Counted from the stretch's first letter, positions 18,272 through 27,787 are shown. The stretch is DNA of 64,000 nt from Peribacillus alkalitolerans (GCF_010882125.1 NZ_JAAGVZ010000001.1:1-64000), one strand, 5' to 3'. Numbers and translations: made by a program. Notes: generated by a model not told the origin, from the letters alone.

Positions 18272-19768
18272 TTAATTTTCGAAACGTTCAACAAACAGCG
18301 CTAATGTCCTTGTCATAACACCGGTTGCTCCCGATGGACCTAAATCACTTGTTTTATTTGTTGTTGCAGTGCCTGCGATGTCTAAATGTACCCAAGGCGT
18401 GCCTTCAGCAAACTCTCCGATAAACGCGCCTCCCATGATAGCATGCCCTTCTCTACCTGGAGAATTGTTTAGGTCGGCAATTTTACTATTACGTACACGT
18501 TGTTTATCCTTTTCAGTAAGCGGAAGTCGCCACATCGGCTCGCCTGCTTCTACGGAAGCTTCTAACACTTGTTCGAACAAGCTTTCATTATTCGTTAATA
18601 CACCTGTGATTTCTGTTCCTAGCGCAATGATTACACCACCTGTAAGAGTAGCTACATCGACTAAATAATCTGCTCCATGGTGTTTCGCGTACGTGACAGC
18701 ATCTGCCAATACAAGTCGGCCTTCTGCATCCGTATTTAGGACTTCAATAGTTTTTCCATTCATAGCCGTAATGACATCATCTGGCTTGAATGCAGCTCCA
18801 CTAATCATGTTATCAGTGGAAGGAATGACAGCTACAACGTTTTGGTCTGGCTTTAATTCACCAATGATTTCCATCGCACCCAGTACCGCAGCTGCACCAC
18901 CCATATCAGTTTTCATGCCTACTATTCCATCTTTAGGCTTGATAGAATATCCGCCAGTATCAAAAGTGATACCTTTACCTACTAATCCAATAACGTCTTT
19001 CCATTCTTCTTTACCTTGGTATTTCAACACAATCATCTTAGGCGGTTCTACAGATCCTTGGTTGACGGCAAGGAAAGCGCCCATACCTAGTTTCTCCATA
19101 TCTTCCTTTTCAAGAATTTCAGCTTCAAAACCATATTTTTCTGCAAGTTCGACTGCGTAGTTAGCCATTTCAGTTGCAGTAAGCATATTTCCTGGAATAT
19201 TGACTAATGAACGTGCAGAATTTGTTCCTTTACCATACACATATCCTACTGTTAATGAGGCAGAGACTTCATCAATGTCGGTAGATGTAACGACCGTGAT
19301 TGCTTCTACTTTCTTTTCTGGCTCATTCGATTTTTGTTTGTACCCATCAAATTTATAAGTTGATAAGGCAAAAGCTTCACTTAAAGCATATGCAGCGTCA
19401 GCAGCTTCTACTTGTTCACCCGTAAAAGAGTCTAAATCAACAGTTACGGTTTGATACTTTGACTTGTCCGCATAAGAAAAAGCCTTTCCAAAAGCTTCTT
19501 TCAATTCTTCAAACGTCAAATCTTTGGCTTTACCAAGACCAACGAAGACCACTCGCTTTGTTCCTGATTGACCTAGTGTATGTATGCTAGAAATCGCTTT
19601 TTTCTTTGTGGAGATGTCTCCATCCTTTAAAATATTCGCTACTTGTCCTTGTAAAGCTTGATTCACTTCATAGATGATTCCATTCTCAAGAGAAACGTTC
19701 TGTTTAACCCCGATTAGTAAACATTCATGCTGCTCCTGAGCTGTCCATTCATTTTTCACTGAAAACAT
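18272..19768 (-). CDS. pepA: Leucyl aminopeptidase, M17 family
   Basis: A 498-residue cytoplasmic metallo-aminopeptidase that removes N-terminal residues from peptides (yuiE in B. subtilis). The catalytic C-terminal domain holds the two-metal site: Lys265 and Asp270 ([16 protein letters not shown]), Asp288 in [11 protein letters not shown], and the M17 signature NTDAEGRL at 345-352. The N-terminal substrate-gating domain spans about 1-160. Length is normal. GGAGGTG precedes the ATG. It is transcribed away from yuiD. Confidence 0.94.
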   Translation of the reverse strand: MFSVKNEWTAQEQHECLLIGVKQNVSLENGIIYEVNQALQGQVANILKDGDISTKKKAISSIHTLGQSGTKRVVFVGLGKAKDLTFEELKEAFGKAFSYADKSKYQTVTVDLDSFTGEQVEAADAAYALSEAFALSTYKFDGYKQKSNEPEKKVEAITVVTSTDIDEVSASLTVGYVYGKGTNSARSLVNIPGNMLTATEMANYAVELAEKYGFEAEILEKEDMEKLGMGAFLAVNQGSVEPPKMIVLKYQGKEEWKDVIGLVGKGITFDTGGYSIKPKDGIVGMKTDMGGAAAVLGAMEIIGELKPDQNVVAVIPSTDNMISGAAFKPDDVITAMNGKTIEVLNTDAEGRLVLADAVTYAKHHGADYLVDVATLTGGVIIALGTEITGVLTNNESLFEQVLEASVEAGEPMWRLPLTEKDKQRVRNSKIADLNNSPGREGHAIMGGAFIGEFAEGTPWVHLDIAGTATTNKTSDLGPSGATGVMTRTLALFVERFEN

Positions 19769-20003
19769 AATAGCACCTCCAAAATAATTCTAACCTCATT
19801 ATATCTGACTAGAGGGTTCATGACGATGATAAATTTCGACTACCTAAAGAAACGTTTAAATTGACCTAATTTTGTTTAAACATATGGTATCTCGAATATT
19901 AGAATACAATCTATACTCGAAAATTTACAGAAATAAGAGATTTTTATAACACAGTTTATGACATAATGGTTATATACTACATTCAAATGAAGAGGGTGAT
20001 CCA

Positions 20004-20486
20004 ATGGATTTATTAACAAATTTCCCTTTTATCGCTTCACTGATTGCCATCTTTTTCGCTCAATTTGTTAAAGTTCCTATCCAATACATAGCCTTAAAAA
20101 GATTAGACTGGACTTTACTGACAAGCACAGGTGGAATGCCAAGCTCTCATTCTGCAGCTGTTACTGCACTTGCAACTGGAGTTGCACTTGAAACAGGCGC
20201 AGATTCTGCTGTATTTGCAGTCTCCGCTATTTTCGCCATCATCACCATGTTTGATGCAACTGGGGTAAGAAGGCAGGCTGGTGAGCAGGCAGTGGTCTTG
20301 AACAGATTGGTCAGTGATTTCAACACCTTTTTGAAAGAAGCTAAAAAGTGGGAAGAAAATGGGGAAAGGCAAAAACAAATTAAATTGAAAGAATTGCTTG
20401 GACATAAACCGATTGAAGTGTTCTTCGGTGGATTAACAGGAATCTTCATTGCCTTACTTTTGCATGTATTCATCTATGGAGTATAG
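20004..20486 (+). CDS. yuiD: Divergent PAP2-family membrane protein YuiD
   Basis: A 160-residue membrane protein of the DUF212 family, distantly related to acid phosphatase/vanadium haloperoxidase enzymes. The signature TGGMPSSHSAAVTALATG at 43-60 is visible, with further helices at 5-25, 70-90 and 135-157 and a charged loop at 108-130. GAGGGTG precedes the ATG. A cobalamin-binding-like gene starts 12 bases downstream. Its natural substrate is unknown; a lipid phosphate is a reasonable guess. Confidence 0.85.
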   Translation: MDLLTNFPFIASLIAIFFAQFVKVPIQYIALKRLDWTLLTSTGGMPSSHSAAVTALATGVALETGADSAVFAVSAIFAIITMFDATGVRRQAGEQAVVLNRLVSDFNTFLKEAKKWEENGERQKQIKLKELLGHKPIEVFFGGLTGIFIALLLHVFIYGV

Positions 20487-20498
20487 GAGGAAGTTTTT

Positions 20499-21287
20499 AT
20501 GAAAATCATTTCATTATGCCCTAGCAATACTGAGATTTGTACTTATTTAGGAATTGAAAATACACTCATCGCAATTGATGATTACTCTGATTATCCCCCC
20601 CATATCCAACACTTGCCCAAGGTGGGCCCTGATCTGTCCATTAGGATGGATGAAGTAGAAGCTTTGGAACCAGATCTTGTGCTGGCATCTCTCAGTGTTC
20701 CGGGTATGGAGAAAAATGTGGAAGAATTAGTTGCTAGAGGTATTCCTCATCTCGTCTTAAATCCCCAAAGCCTTCAGGATATCGCAGACGATATACTCAC
20801 TGTTGGAAAAGCGATTGGAGACGAGGATTTAGCGATAAAGAAGGCAAATGAATACTTGCAGACCGTTGAAAAGTATGCCAAGATATCAAAACAAATTGAG
20901 CATAAACCTACCCTTTATTGGGAATGGTGGCCAAACCCAATCTTTACTCCTGGAAAAGTTAATTGGCTTACGGAGATTAGTGAACTAGCAGGCGGGAGAA
21001 ATATTTTTGAGGATGTTGAACTAGCAAGTGTCCAGACCACTCCAGAAGATGTTTTAAACCTCAATCCTGATTATATTTGCTTAGCATGGGTGGGCGTTCC
21101 ATTAAAAAGGATACAACCGAAAAAAGTAAAGGAACGTCCAGGTTGGAGTGAAATGAAGGCCATCAAAGACGATAATATCTTTGTCCTTGAAGAGCCATTA
21201 TATTGTAGGCCTTCTCCCAGACTGTTAGAAGGTCTTAAAAAACTTGCTGGCATTCTCCACCCCAAAGAATATAAAGCAATACTATAA
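20499..21287 (+). CDS. BtuF/FhuD-type substrate-binding domain protein without signal peptide
   Basis: A 262-residue protein of the Fe/B12 periplasmic-binding fold. Recognisable family phrases are ISLCPSNTEICTYLG at the N terminus, LVLASLSVPGMEKNVEEL, and SPRLLEGLKKLAGILHP at the end. Unlike transport partners it starts directly with the fold at residue 2: no signal peptide and no lipobox. No ABC permease or ATPase for cobalamin lies nearby. It is co-transcribed with yuiD (12-base gap, GGAGG site). It may work inside the cell, or have lost its export signal; ligand unknown. Confidence 0.75.
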   Translation: MKIISLCPSNTEICTYLGIENTLIAIDDYSDYPPHIQHLPKVGPDLSIRMDEVEALEPDLVLASLSVPGMEKNVEELVARGIPHLVLNPQSLQDIADDILTVGKAIGDEDLAIKKANEYLQTVEKYAKISKQIEHKPTLYWEWWPNPIFTPGKVNWLTEISELAGGRNIFEDVELASVQTTPEDVLNLNPDYICLAWVGVPLKRIQPKKVKERPGWSEMKAIKDDNIFVLEEPLYCRPSPRLLEGLKKLAGILHPKEYKAIL

Positions 21288-21297
21288 GTAATACAAA

Positions 21298-21345
21298 AGG
21301 ATGACTTTTAGATTGAGCAAATCAATCACGAGTCATCCTATTTTT
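21298..21345. terminator. Terminator between the BtuF-like gene and yuiC
   Basis: AGGATGACT pairs with AGTCATCCT, with an inner GATTGA/TCAATC stem, followed by ATTTTT on the plus strand. It separates two converging genes. Confidence 0.85.
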
Positions 21346-21351
21346 ATGGCA

Positions 21352-22047
21352 CTATTCTTTTGATTTACCTAAATACTGTTGTCTAAACACTTGCAATTCT
21401 TCATTTTCGTTAAGTGCAGACAATTCTTGCTCTGAAAGACTGCCACTGCCCATCTGTACGACATAGACATCCAGTTGCTTCTTTCCCCATTCAGCGTATA
21501 CCTCCTGGACAGTTTCAAAATATAAGTCCAGTTCATTTCCTTTAATTGCTCCACCTTTATCTGCCACTACTCCATATCCGTATCCTGGAATGAAAAGTAT
21601 GGTACCAATTGGGTATATTCGTAAATCCGCTGCGATCGTGGAATATAAATCTCTTTTCACCTTTACTCCAGAGTATGTAATTCCATAGGATGGATGATTA
21701 GGACTTTTTCCAGTAGATTCAACTCCTGCCGTATACCCAGTAGCAGTGACTGTCGCTGTAGGGTATTGGCTGAAATCTATGGTATCTTCCAAAGTTTTCG
21801 GTCTTATTACCACTTCTTGTGAGGAAATCTCCGTCTTCATTGCGGATATATGTTTTACATATTTATAACCTAATGCTACCTGCCTGCCACTATGAGACTG
21901 TATCCCTTCATCACTAAAGCTTAAATAGGAATCGAAGGGAATCATCCTTGCTTCCACACCTGAAATCTGCAAATACGTGGACTGAATCGCTAACACAAAT
22001 AAAATAGAAAACACGAGCTTTTTAATACCTATCTTTATTTTTTTCAT
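21352..22047 (-). CDS. yuiC: Secreted 3D-domain protein YuiC
   Basis: A 231-residue exported protein with a C-terminal 3D (three-Asp) domain related to MltA and EntA cell-wall lytic enzymes. The domain shows [37 protein letters not shown] and [10 protein letters not shown]. The N-terminal helix (about 6-28) is a signal peptide. The start is ATG 22047; AGGAG lies rather far upstream (16 bases). The longer frame starts at TTG 22092 without a site. Similar stationary-phase proteins act as muralytic factors. B. subtilis yuiC occupies the same place. Confidence 0.85.
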   Translation of the reverse strand: MKKIKIGIKKLVFSILFVLAIQSTYLQISGVEARMIPFDSYLSFSDEGIQSHSGRQVALGYKYVKHISAMKTEISSQEVVIRPKTLEDTIDFSQYPTATVTATGYTAGVESTGKSPNHPSYGITYSGVKVKRDLYSTIAADLRIYPIGTILFIPGYGYGVVADKGGAIKGNELDLYFETVQEVYAEWGKKQLDVYVVQMGSGSLSEQELSALNENEELQVFRQQYLGKSKE

Positions 22048-22176
22048 ATAGGTTGTTTCTTCACTCCTCTCACAAGAATATTTCTTTCCCAAAAAATAAG
22101 AAAATATTCAAATTGCATAAAAAAAGAGAGATTGTAAGAAATTACCTAATAGAATAATTGGATAAAAAATCCAATC

Positions 22177-22210
22177 AAAAAAACCTTCAACATCGTTGAA
22201 GGCTTTTTTT
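22177..22210. terminator. Terminator downstream of yuiB
   Basis: CCTTCAAC pairs with GTTGAAGG around a 3-base loop. A runs on the left and T7 on the right make it usable in both directions. It lies 14 bases past the yuiB stop. Confidence 0.9.
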
Positions 22211-22223
22211 AAAAAGTAAGGAA

Positions 22224-22547
22224 TTAGAACATTCTATAACCCATTTTACGGAGCAAACGAATCGTAACACCAGAAAGGATCGCCCCAACTAAACCACTTA
22301 CTAAAATGATGATATCTGCCGCTGCTAACGAGGCGATTTTACCTGGAATTCCAGTAAAGGCTTCTGTTGGTGAATTGAAATACTTAATAAGTTTCATGTC
22401 ATTAACAATATAGATTGCGATTAAAGGATAAAGGATGACCATGATCCATGATTGACGAAATAACATGTTCAATAGGAAACCAATTCCAAAAAATAAAATC
22501 AAGAATAATACTACAGATATAATAAGTATAGGTATCGACATTTGCAT
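22224..22547 (-). CDS. yuiB: YuiB-like small membrane protein
   Basis: A 107-residue hydrophobic protein with three predicted helices (about 3-30, 32-50 and 70-98). It lies between yuiC and yuiA as in B. subtilis, and its size and topology fit YuiB. GGAGGGG precedes the ATG by 9 bases. No motif suggests a function. Confidence 0.7.
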   Translation of the reverse strand: MQMSIPILIISVVLFLILFFGIGFLLNMLFRQSWIMVILYPLIAIYIVNDMKLIKYFNSPTEAFTGIPGKIASLAAADIIILVSGLVGAILSGVTIRLLRKMGYRMF

Positions 22548-22650
22548 TGTATTTGGCCCCTCCCTAGAAGCATCAATACTAGTTTACTGATTGTTACAAT
22601 GCTCGTCAATAAAGACCCAATATAATACACCAAAACGACAAAATTAATCA

Positions 22651-22706
22651 GAAAAGCGCAAGCGCCCTCGGAACAATCTAAAAGGCAGATTGTTCCTGCG
22701 AGGATT
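22651..22706. repeat. Dispersed element family A, short copy
   Basis: It begins AGAAAAGCGCAAGCGCC, like the copy at 44.47 kb, and then forms a stem of GGAACAATCT with AGATTGTTCC. It lies between yuiB and yuiA. The conserved right end (TAGACACTG) is absent here. Confidence 0.5.
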
Positions 22707-22712
22707 AAACAC

Positions 22713-22736
22713 AAAAAAAACTCCTATTTAGGAGTT
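22713..22736 (-). terminator. Terminator of yuiA
   Basis: On the minus strand AACTCCTA pairs with TAGGAGTT and at least six T residues follow. It sits 12 bases past the yuiA stop. Confidence 0.85.
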
Positions 22737-22747
22737 TAATTGTAACT

Positions 22748-22870
22748 CTACTTTTCTACTTTTTTTCCACTACCTCCACAGTAAGCGCACGTTTCAGAAC
22801 CACCTAATAATAATTGGAAATATCCCTTCCCTGAACAATAATTACACGTTGTTGGTTTTGCTGTTGTCAT
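22748..22870 (-). CDS. yuiA: YuiA, tiny zinc-finger-like protein
   Basis: A 40-residue protein that is easily missed. It reads MTTAKPTTCNYCSGKGYFQ and continues to CAYCGGSGKKVEK, so it carries two CxxC pairs in the CxxCxGxG style of DnaJ zinc fingers. The four Cys can bind one zinc. GGAGGG lies 8 bases upstream of the chosen ATG at 22870; another in-frame ATG 6 bases earlier is too close to that site. Position and sequence match B. subtilis YuiA, of unknown role. Confidence 0.85.
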   Translation of the reverse strand: MTTAKPTTCNYCSGKGYFQLLLGGSETCAYCGGSGKKVEK

Positions 22871-22964
22871 GGTCATCACCCTCCAAAGAATTTAATTGAA
22901 TTTTCTGATAATATATCAGATATTTTCTTCTTTGCAAACATCCATTTTTGGAGAAAAACCACTC

Positions 22965-22979
22965 ATGTAAACGCATACA
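22965..22979. promoter_or_regulatory. Candidate cre (CcpA) site upstream of yuiA
   Basis: ATGTAAACGCATACA matches the cre consensus WTGNAANCGNWNNCW at every fixed position. It lies 95 bases upstream of the yuiA start and 49 bases downstream of the NUDIX stop. Binding is inferred from sequence only. Confidence 0.45.
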
Positions 22980-23027
22980 ACTTGTTTTCTCTTCCTTTTT
23001 CTTTTGTTTTCTTAAATTTACTGAAAA

Positions 23028-23510
23028 TTATAAAAATAATTTATATGCCGTATATCCAAAGTGATTCCCCGGATTGATCCCATCTAATGTTTCCATTGCT
23101 TTTTCCGATTTAAAGTTAATTAAATGATCCAGCATAATGGAATGGTTTTCACTTTTCATCAATTCTTCTGGAGTTAGAAAGGCGACATCAAAAAGCTCCC
23201 TTTCTTGAACCATAATGTTTTTATGTAATGGTTTCATAAGAAAAATTAACATATTGTCACTGATTTCTCCTCGGATTACCCCGCTCCTCATACCTACCAG
23301 CCCAATATTCTCTGCCTCAATACCTGTTTCTTCAAATACCTCTCTTTTAACTGCTTCATCTACCGTTTCATTTGCATTTACGAATCCTGCTGGCAAAGAC
23401 CACATCCCTTTTAGACCACTGTATTTCTTCTTAACAACCAACCACTTTCCATCATCTGTAATGACTAGTCCTGCCACAGCCAGCCAAACGTTCTTGCGTT
23501 TTTCACTCAT
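23028..23510 (-). CDS. NUDIX hydrolase
   Basis: A 160-residue enzyme predicted to cleave nucleoside diphosphates linked to another moiety. The NUDIX box runs from GFVNANETVDEAVKREVFEE into TGI, with all metal-binding Glu present. The N terminus (VWLAVAGLVITDDGKWLVV) is the usual first strand pair. GGGAG precedes the ATG. It stands alone between yuiA and yumB. Substrate is not predictable from sequence. Confidence 0.9.
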   Translation of the reverse strand: MSEKRKNVWLAVAGLVITDDGKWLVVKKKYSGLKGMWSLPAGFVNANETVDEAVKREVFEETGIEAENIGLVGMRSGVIRGEISDNMLIFLMKPLHKNIMVQERELFDVAFLTPEELMKSENHSIMLDHLINFKSEKAMETLDGINPGNHFGYTAYKLFL

Positions 23511-23600
23511 CGAATTTTACTCCCTTATTAGGTCTTTTCTTTATTCTATTAGAAAAACTCGCTGATTGGCGAGCCTTATGACAAAAGACAAAGAAATGAG

Positions 23601-23634
23601 AAAAAAATACCCTGTCCAAAATTGGACAGGGTAT
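23601..23634 (-). terminator. Terminator of yumB
   Basis: ATACCCTGTCCAA pairs perfectly with TTGGACAGGGTAT and T6 follows on the minus strand, 7 bases past the yumB stop. Confidence 0.93.
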
Positions 23635-23641
23635 CCGTGTA

Positions 23642-24862
23642 TTATAAAATGTTAAATTTACCTTTTTTCACTACTAATGATGGACCGCCAATCATATATA
23701 ATGCACGGTTATCAATCATTTTTTTCATGAAGGAAGCTTTAGTACCTACAAGCTTTTTACCAAATACCGTTCCAATTGCATCGTCTTCACCTAGGGAACA
23801 TACAGTACCTTTAATGTCAGGTGTGAATGTACCTAGTCCTTCTTCAGAGTTGCGAACAAGTGCAGTAAGGTTTTTTGCTGTTAACTCAGCTTGTTGCATT
23901 GCGATTTGAGCTGTTGGTGGATATGGTCGGTTAATCTCTTCATTGATGATAAGAGAGCAATCACCAATAATGAACATATCATCATGTCCTGGTACACGTA
24001 GATCAGGGTTAACTTTAACGCGTCCACGCATAGCCTCAATGCCTGATTTTTCGATTACAGAGTTACCTCTTACACCAGCTGCCCAAACTACCGTTCCAGC
24101 TTTGATTTCTTCTACTTCATTCTCGCCTTTAGCCACGATGATTCCGTTCGGAGTACATTCTTTAATAGCTGTTCCGATGCGGAATTCAACACCTTTTTTC
24201 TCTAGGTGAGAAACTGCGTATTTTACTAATTCTGGATCAAATCCAGGTAGAACCATTGGAGCAGCTTCTACACAAATGATTTTTACTTTATGGAAATCAA
24301 TATCATAATCCTTACATAGCTCAGGCATACGGTTACCAAGTTCACCTAGAAACTCGATACCGGTAAAACCAGCCCCACCTACAACGATTGTTAAACGCTC
24401 TTCTTTTTTCTCTACATCTGTTCCGTATTGGGCAAACTGGTATTCGATATGCTCACGGATTTGGCGTGCTGAGTTGATGTTTGTAATAGAGAATGCATAT
24501 TCCTTTAAGCCTTGGATTCCGAAAGTTTCTGGTTCTCCGCCTAGGGCAAGTACTAAGTAGTCATATGATACTTCGCCATTCTCTAAAACGACAACCTTTT
24601 GTTCAGTTTTTACTTCAACAACAGAATCTTGGATGAAATCAACCTTATGACGATCGATAACGTCCTTGATATCATAGCGTACACGGTCATGGTGCATTGT
24701 TCCTGCTGATGCCTCATGTAGCCAAGTTGTTTCGTAGTGATAAGGGTTTTTGTTAACCAGAACAATATCCGCTTCACTCACACCTAAAGATTTTTGCAAA
24801 CGTACAGTAGTCAATAAGCCGCCATAACCAGCGCCAAGAATTACAATTTTCGGCTTTCTCAA
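23642..24862 (-). CDS. yumB: Type II NADH dehydrogenase (NDH-2), YumB
   Basis: A non-proton-pumping respiratory enzyme that passes electrons from NADH through FAD to quinone at the membrane surface. The FAD-binding GAGYGG lies at about 9-14. The second Rossmann motif is [16 protein letters not shown]. The conserved [25 protein letters not shown] closes the FAD site. The start is taken at TTG 24862, which gives 406 residues, the usual length for YumB; AAGGTGG lies 11 bases upstream. GTG codons slightly upstream overlap that site. A Rex/FNR-like palindrome lies about 100 bases upstream. Confidence 0.92.
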   Translation of the reverse strand: MRKPKIVILGAGYGGLLTTVRLQKSLGVSEADIVLVNKNPYHYETTWLHEASAGTMHHDRVRYDIKDVIDRHKVDFIQDSVVEVKTEQKVVVLENGEVSYDYLVLALGGEPETFGIQGLKEYAFSITNINSARQIREHIEYQFAQYGTDVEKKEERLTIVVGGAGFTGIEFLGELGNRMPELCKDYDIDFHKVKIICVEAAPMVLPGFDPELVKYAVSHLEKKGVEFRIGTAIKECTPNGIIVAKGENEVEEIKAGTVVWAAGVRGNSVIEKSGIEAMRGRVKVNPDLRVPGHDDMFIIGDCSLIINEEINRPYPPTAQIAMQQAELTAKNLTALVRNSEEGLGTFTPDIKGTVCSLGEDDAIGTVFGKKLVGTKASFMKKMIDNRALYMIGGPSLVVKKGKFNIL

Positions 24863-24877
24863 GTGTATCACTTCCAC

Positions 24878-25311
24878 CTTTTTAAGTAATTTTCTAGCGA
24901 TGCTCTAAAATCCAATTCTCACCGCATATAACCTTATGCCAAAACGGAACATAATAATTTGTGATATTATTCACTAAACAATCCAAAAAAATGTTCGAAA
25001 ATTGTCATAAAATATTTATCCTCTATAAATATTATATGCTTTTTTACTGTATTTCAAGTAAGAAAAGCAGGTTTTACTATTGTGAATATTACAAAAATAA
25101 TCCTATCTACCTATAAATGTAGTCTTTACATTCTTCTAAATAAATACTTCATTATTCTATATGAAAGATAAAATTAAATAGGTCATAATATTTGTCTAAT
25201 TCCGCAATTTTTTTCAACAATAGTTATTTTTTGAATCGTTTTCGAATAATTCTAACTTCTTTTATGATAGTATTAATTAGAGTGTCCATTTATTTATTGG
25301 GGGGATATGGT
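24878..25311. other. Shared regulatory space of yumB and yumC
   Basis: About 430 AT-rich bases separate the divergent redox genes. It holds the palindrome at 24959-24976 and, near yumC, a TATGAT box at 25263 that could be a -10, though its -35 partner (TTTCGA) is weak. An open frame runs in phase into yumC from 25192 but lacks a ribosome site. No separate gene is supported. Confidence 0.5.
24959..24976. promoter_or_regulatory. Candidate Rex or FNR operator upstream of yumB
   Basis: TTGTGATATTATTCACTA is an imperfect palindrome. Against the Rex consensus TTGTGAANNNNTTCACAA it has two mismatches. Against the B. subtilis FNR box TGTGA-N6-TCACA it has one. It lies 97 bases upstream of the yumB start. 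Redox control of NADH dehydrogenase fits, but binding is inferred. Confidence 0.5.
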
Positions 25312-26307
25312 GTGAGAGAAGATCAAAAAATTTATGACATTACAATTATCGGTGGGGGTCCAACTGGATTATTTACCGCATTCTATGGTGGTATGAGGCA
25401 AGCTTCTGTAAAGATAATTGAAAGCTTACCACAACTTGGTGGACAGTTATCTGCCCTTTATCCAGAAAAATATATTTATGATGTTGCAGGGTTCCCAAAA
25501 GTACGTGCACAAGAACTCGTAAATAATTTAAAAGAGCAAATGGCAAAATTCAGTCCTACAGTTGCTTTAGAGGAAGCAGTTGAAAAGTTGGAAAAGCAAG
25601 ATGATGGGGTATTCAAACTAACGACCAATAAAGCTACTCACTATTCCCGTACCGTTATCATCACTGCTGGAAACGGAGCATTCCAACCTCGCCGAATTGA
25701 GCTAGAATCTGCCGCTCAGTATGAAGGGAAAAACCTTCACTATTTCATTGATGATTTAAATCAATTTGCAGGTCAAAAAGTAATCGTATGTGGTGGGGGA
25801 GACTCCGCAGTGGATTGGGCCCTAATGCTTGAACCAATTGCAAAAGAAGTAACCATTGTTCACCGCCGTGATAAATTCAGAGCACATGAACATAGTGTAG
25901 ATAACCTGAAAAATTCTAAAGTTATCATTAAAACACCATATGTCCCAACTGAATTGATTGGTGATGGAGAAAAAATTTCACAAGTCGTCCTTGAGGATGT
26001 AAATGGTGAAAATAAAGAAACGATCGATGTTGATTCGGTCATCGTGAACTTCGGATTTGTATCATCATTAGGCCCGATTAAAGAATGGGGCTTTGAAATT
26101 GAAAAAAATTCAATAGTCGTCAATTCAAAAATGGAAACCAATGTCCCTGGAATCTATGCGGCTGGTGACATCTGTACATATGAAGGAAAAGTTAAACTGA
26201 TTGCTTGTGGTTTTGGGGAAGCACCTACAGCGGTCAATAATGCAAAGTCATACATTGATCCAAAAGCGAAGGTACAGCCATTACATAGCACCTCTATGTT
26301 TTCATAG
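25312..26307 (+). CDS. yumC: Ferredoxin-NADP+ reductase, thioredoxin-reductase type
   Basis: A 331-residue flavoprotein that moves electrons between NADPH and ferredoxin. The start is GTG 25312 (reads [16 protein letters not shown]), placed by GGGGGGA upstream. FAD binding is by [17 protein letters not shown] binding by [13 protein letters not shown], and [22 protein letters not shown] is the second FAD motif. It lacks the redox CxxC of true thioredoxin reductases, as expected. The sequence is very close to B. subtilis YumC over its whole length. It is divergent from yumB. Confidence 0.95.
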   Translation: MREDQKIYDITIIGGGPTGLFTAFYGGMRQASVKIIESLPQLGGQLSALYPEKYIYDVAGFPKVRAQELVNNLKEQMAKFSPTVALEEAVEKLEKQDDGVFKLTTNKATHYSRTVIITAGNGAFQPRRIELESAAQYEGKNLHYFIDDLNQFAGQKVIVCGGGDSAVDWALMLEPIAKEVTIVHRRDKFRAHEHSVDNLKNSKVIIKTPYVPTELIGDGEKISQVVLEDVNGENKETIDVDSVIVNFGFVSSLGPIKEWGFEIEKNSIVVNSKMETNVPGIYAAGDICTYEGKVKLIACGFGEAPTAVNNAKSYIDPKAKVQPLHSTSMFS

Positions 26308-26395
26308 AAAAGCGACATCGCCATGTCCTGTGGCGATGTCGGCACTACCACGTCCTGTGCGTCGTAGCTAGACACTGCTCTAACTTCAAAAGTAA
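26308..26395. repeat. Dispersed element family A, copy downstream of yumC
   Basis: It starts AAAAGCGACATCGCC, contains two GTCCTGTG phrases (CATGTCCTGTGGCGATG and CACGTCCTGTGCG), and ends GTAGCTAGACACTGCTC. The same phrases and end occur in the long copy at 44470-44702. The left arm folds as GACATCGCC with GGCGATGTC. Confidence 0.65.
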
Positions 26396-26411
26396 TGCTT
26401 TCGTATCTTTA

Positions 26412-26463
26412 TAAAAAGAGCCAATTCAAGGTGAGGAAATTCTCCCATGGAATGGCTCTTTTT
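26412..26463. terminator. Bidirectional terminator between yumC and yutM
   Basis: AAAAGAGCCA pairs with TGGCTCTTTT, extended by TTC/GAA beyond a one-base bulge. A and T runs flank both sides. Confidence 0.85.
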
Positions 26464-26471
26464 TATCATTC

Positions 26472-26834
26472 TTAACACTCTTCGGGCTTTCCTGCATTTG
26501 CAGCGGTTCTGAAAGAAGATCCACATCCACAAGTCGCAATGGCGTTTGGATTTTCGATCGTAAACCCTCCACCTAGCATGGATTGTTTATAATCAATAAC
26601 CGTTCCCTTCAAAATTCCTACGTTTTCTTTTTCAACCAGAATCTTTACCCCATGTTGTTCAAATACAAGGTCATCAGCCCCTTGTTCTTGGTCAAATCCC
26701 ATCCCATAGGAAAGACCGCTACAACCGCCACCTTTAATAGCAACTCTTATATATGAACCTTCTTCACCGTTAGCAATCATCATTTCTTTAATTTGCAATG
26801 CAGCTGCTTCTTTTAAAATAATGACTTCGTTCAT
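26472..26834 (-). CDS. yutM: A-type iron-sulfur carrier protein (IscA/HesB family)
   Basis: A 120-residue carrier that receives Fe-S clusters and hands them to target enzymes. The three conserved cysteines are present: GGGCSGLSY and the C-terminal CGCGSSF. The family core IRVAIKGGGCSGL starts near residue 29. GGAGGGG precedes the ATG. It works downstream of the suf operon found near 52-58 kb and with the NifU-like YutI near 30.5 kb. The match to B. subtilis YutM by neighbourhood is good. Confidence 0.92.
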   Translation of the reverse strand: MNEVIILKEAAALQIKEMMIANGEEGSYIRVAIKGGGCSGLSYGMGFDQEQGADDLVFEQHGVKILVEKENVGILKGTVIDYKQSMLGGGFTIENPNAIATCGCGSSFRTAANAGKPEEC

Positions 26835-27043
26835 CCTTTTACCCCTCCCTCACAAAAAATCTTCCTTTTCATATTAGTATATACCATAGTTTTTCCATTG
26901 CTCAAATTAACAGCATCTTTATGTTGGAAACCTAATATAAATTAGTAGTTCTTTAGTAATATCATTTACGCTATAATAAATTCATAGGTACTTTATACCA
27001 TCAATACATTAGTAATTTAGTCACATCAAAAGGGTGATGCTTA

Positions 27044-27736
27044 ATGGAAACGCTTGAACCATTATTTAATCGAAATCTCGATTGTCATATGTGTCGACAT
27101 AAATTCACTTCTAAAAAAATAAGGTCAAAATTCGTAAAAGTGGATTCTTATGACACAGACTTTTGCCCTAGTTATAAAGAAGAGGAAATAAATGGGCTCC
27201 TATATAATATTTACGTCTGCCCTAAGTGTGGATTTTCATATTCAGATGATTTTTCAAAATACTTCCCACCCGGGACAAAAGAAGAAATTGCATCAAAAAT
27301 TTGCACTCAATGGGTACCACAAGACTTTAGTGGGATTAGAACTATAGATGAGAGCATAAAAACCTATAAACTTGCCGCATATTGCGCTGGATTGAAAAAA
27401 GAAAAGTACATTGTGGTTGCGGGTCTATATTTAAGAATCGCGTGGTTGTACCGACTGCTTAAAAATAAAGATCAAGAATGCCGATTTTTAAAAGTGGCTA
27501 TCGCAAACTATAATGAATCTTATTCGAGAGATGATTTTAAAGGCACTCAAGTATCCGAGGTCCGAATTTTATATTTGTTAGGAGAATTATCCAGAAGAGT
27601 TGAGGATATAGAAAAGGCGGTAAAATTCTTCTCAATGGTAATAGAGAGACAAAACCGATCCGTTGAAACAACACTTGTAGAAATGGCTAGAGAAAGATGG
27701 CATGATATTAGAGAATCACAAAAGAAAGCAAATTAG
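27044..27736 (+). CDS. DUF2225 protein: zinc ribbon plus helical repeats
   Basis: A 230-residue protein of the DUF2225 family. The N-terminal zinc ribbon has CHMC (14-17) and CPKC (about 66-69). The region from about 95 is helical and TPR-like (AAYCAGLKKEKYIVVAGLYLRIAWLYRLL, then ILYLLGELSRRVEDIEKAVKFFSMVIE). This suggests a protein-binding scaffold. An AAGGGTG site precedes the ATG. Family members have no settled function. It is monocistronic, closed by a strong terminator. Confidence 0.85.
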   Translation: METLEPLFNRNLDCHMCRHKFTSKKIRSKFVKVDSYDTDFCPSYKEEEINGLLYNIYVCPKCGFSYSDDFSKYFPPGTKEEIASKICTQWVPQDFSGIRTIDESIKTYKLAAYCAGLKKEKYIVVAGLYLRIAWLYRLLKNKDQECRFLKVAIANYNESYSRDDFKGTQVSEVRILYLLGELSRRVEDIEKAVKFFSMVIERQNRSVETTLVEMARERWHDIRESQKKAN

Positions 27737-27744
27737 CAACTATA

Positions 27745-27783
27745 ACGAAGGGTGACCCATAGTCATGGGTCACCCTCGTTTTC
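27745..27783 (+). terminator. Terminator of the DUF2225 gene
   Basis: GGGTGACCCAT pairs with ATGGGTCACCC, extended by CGA/TCG, with TTTT after. It is shared with the converging yuzB gene. Confidence 0.9.
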
Positions 27784-27787
27784 TATA

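Noticed and set aside
18369-19160. Long plus-strand frames inside pepA
   Set aside because: They are antisense shadows of a clear M17 peptidase and have no ribosome sites.
25192-25311. 40-codon N-terminal extension of YumC
   Set aside because: No ribosome site, and the GTG at 25312 gives a protein colinear with the known YumC.
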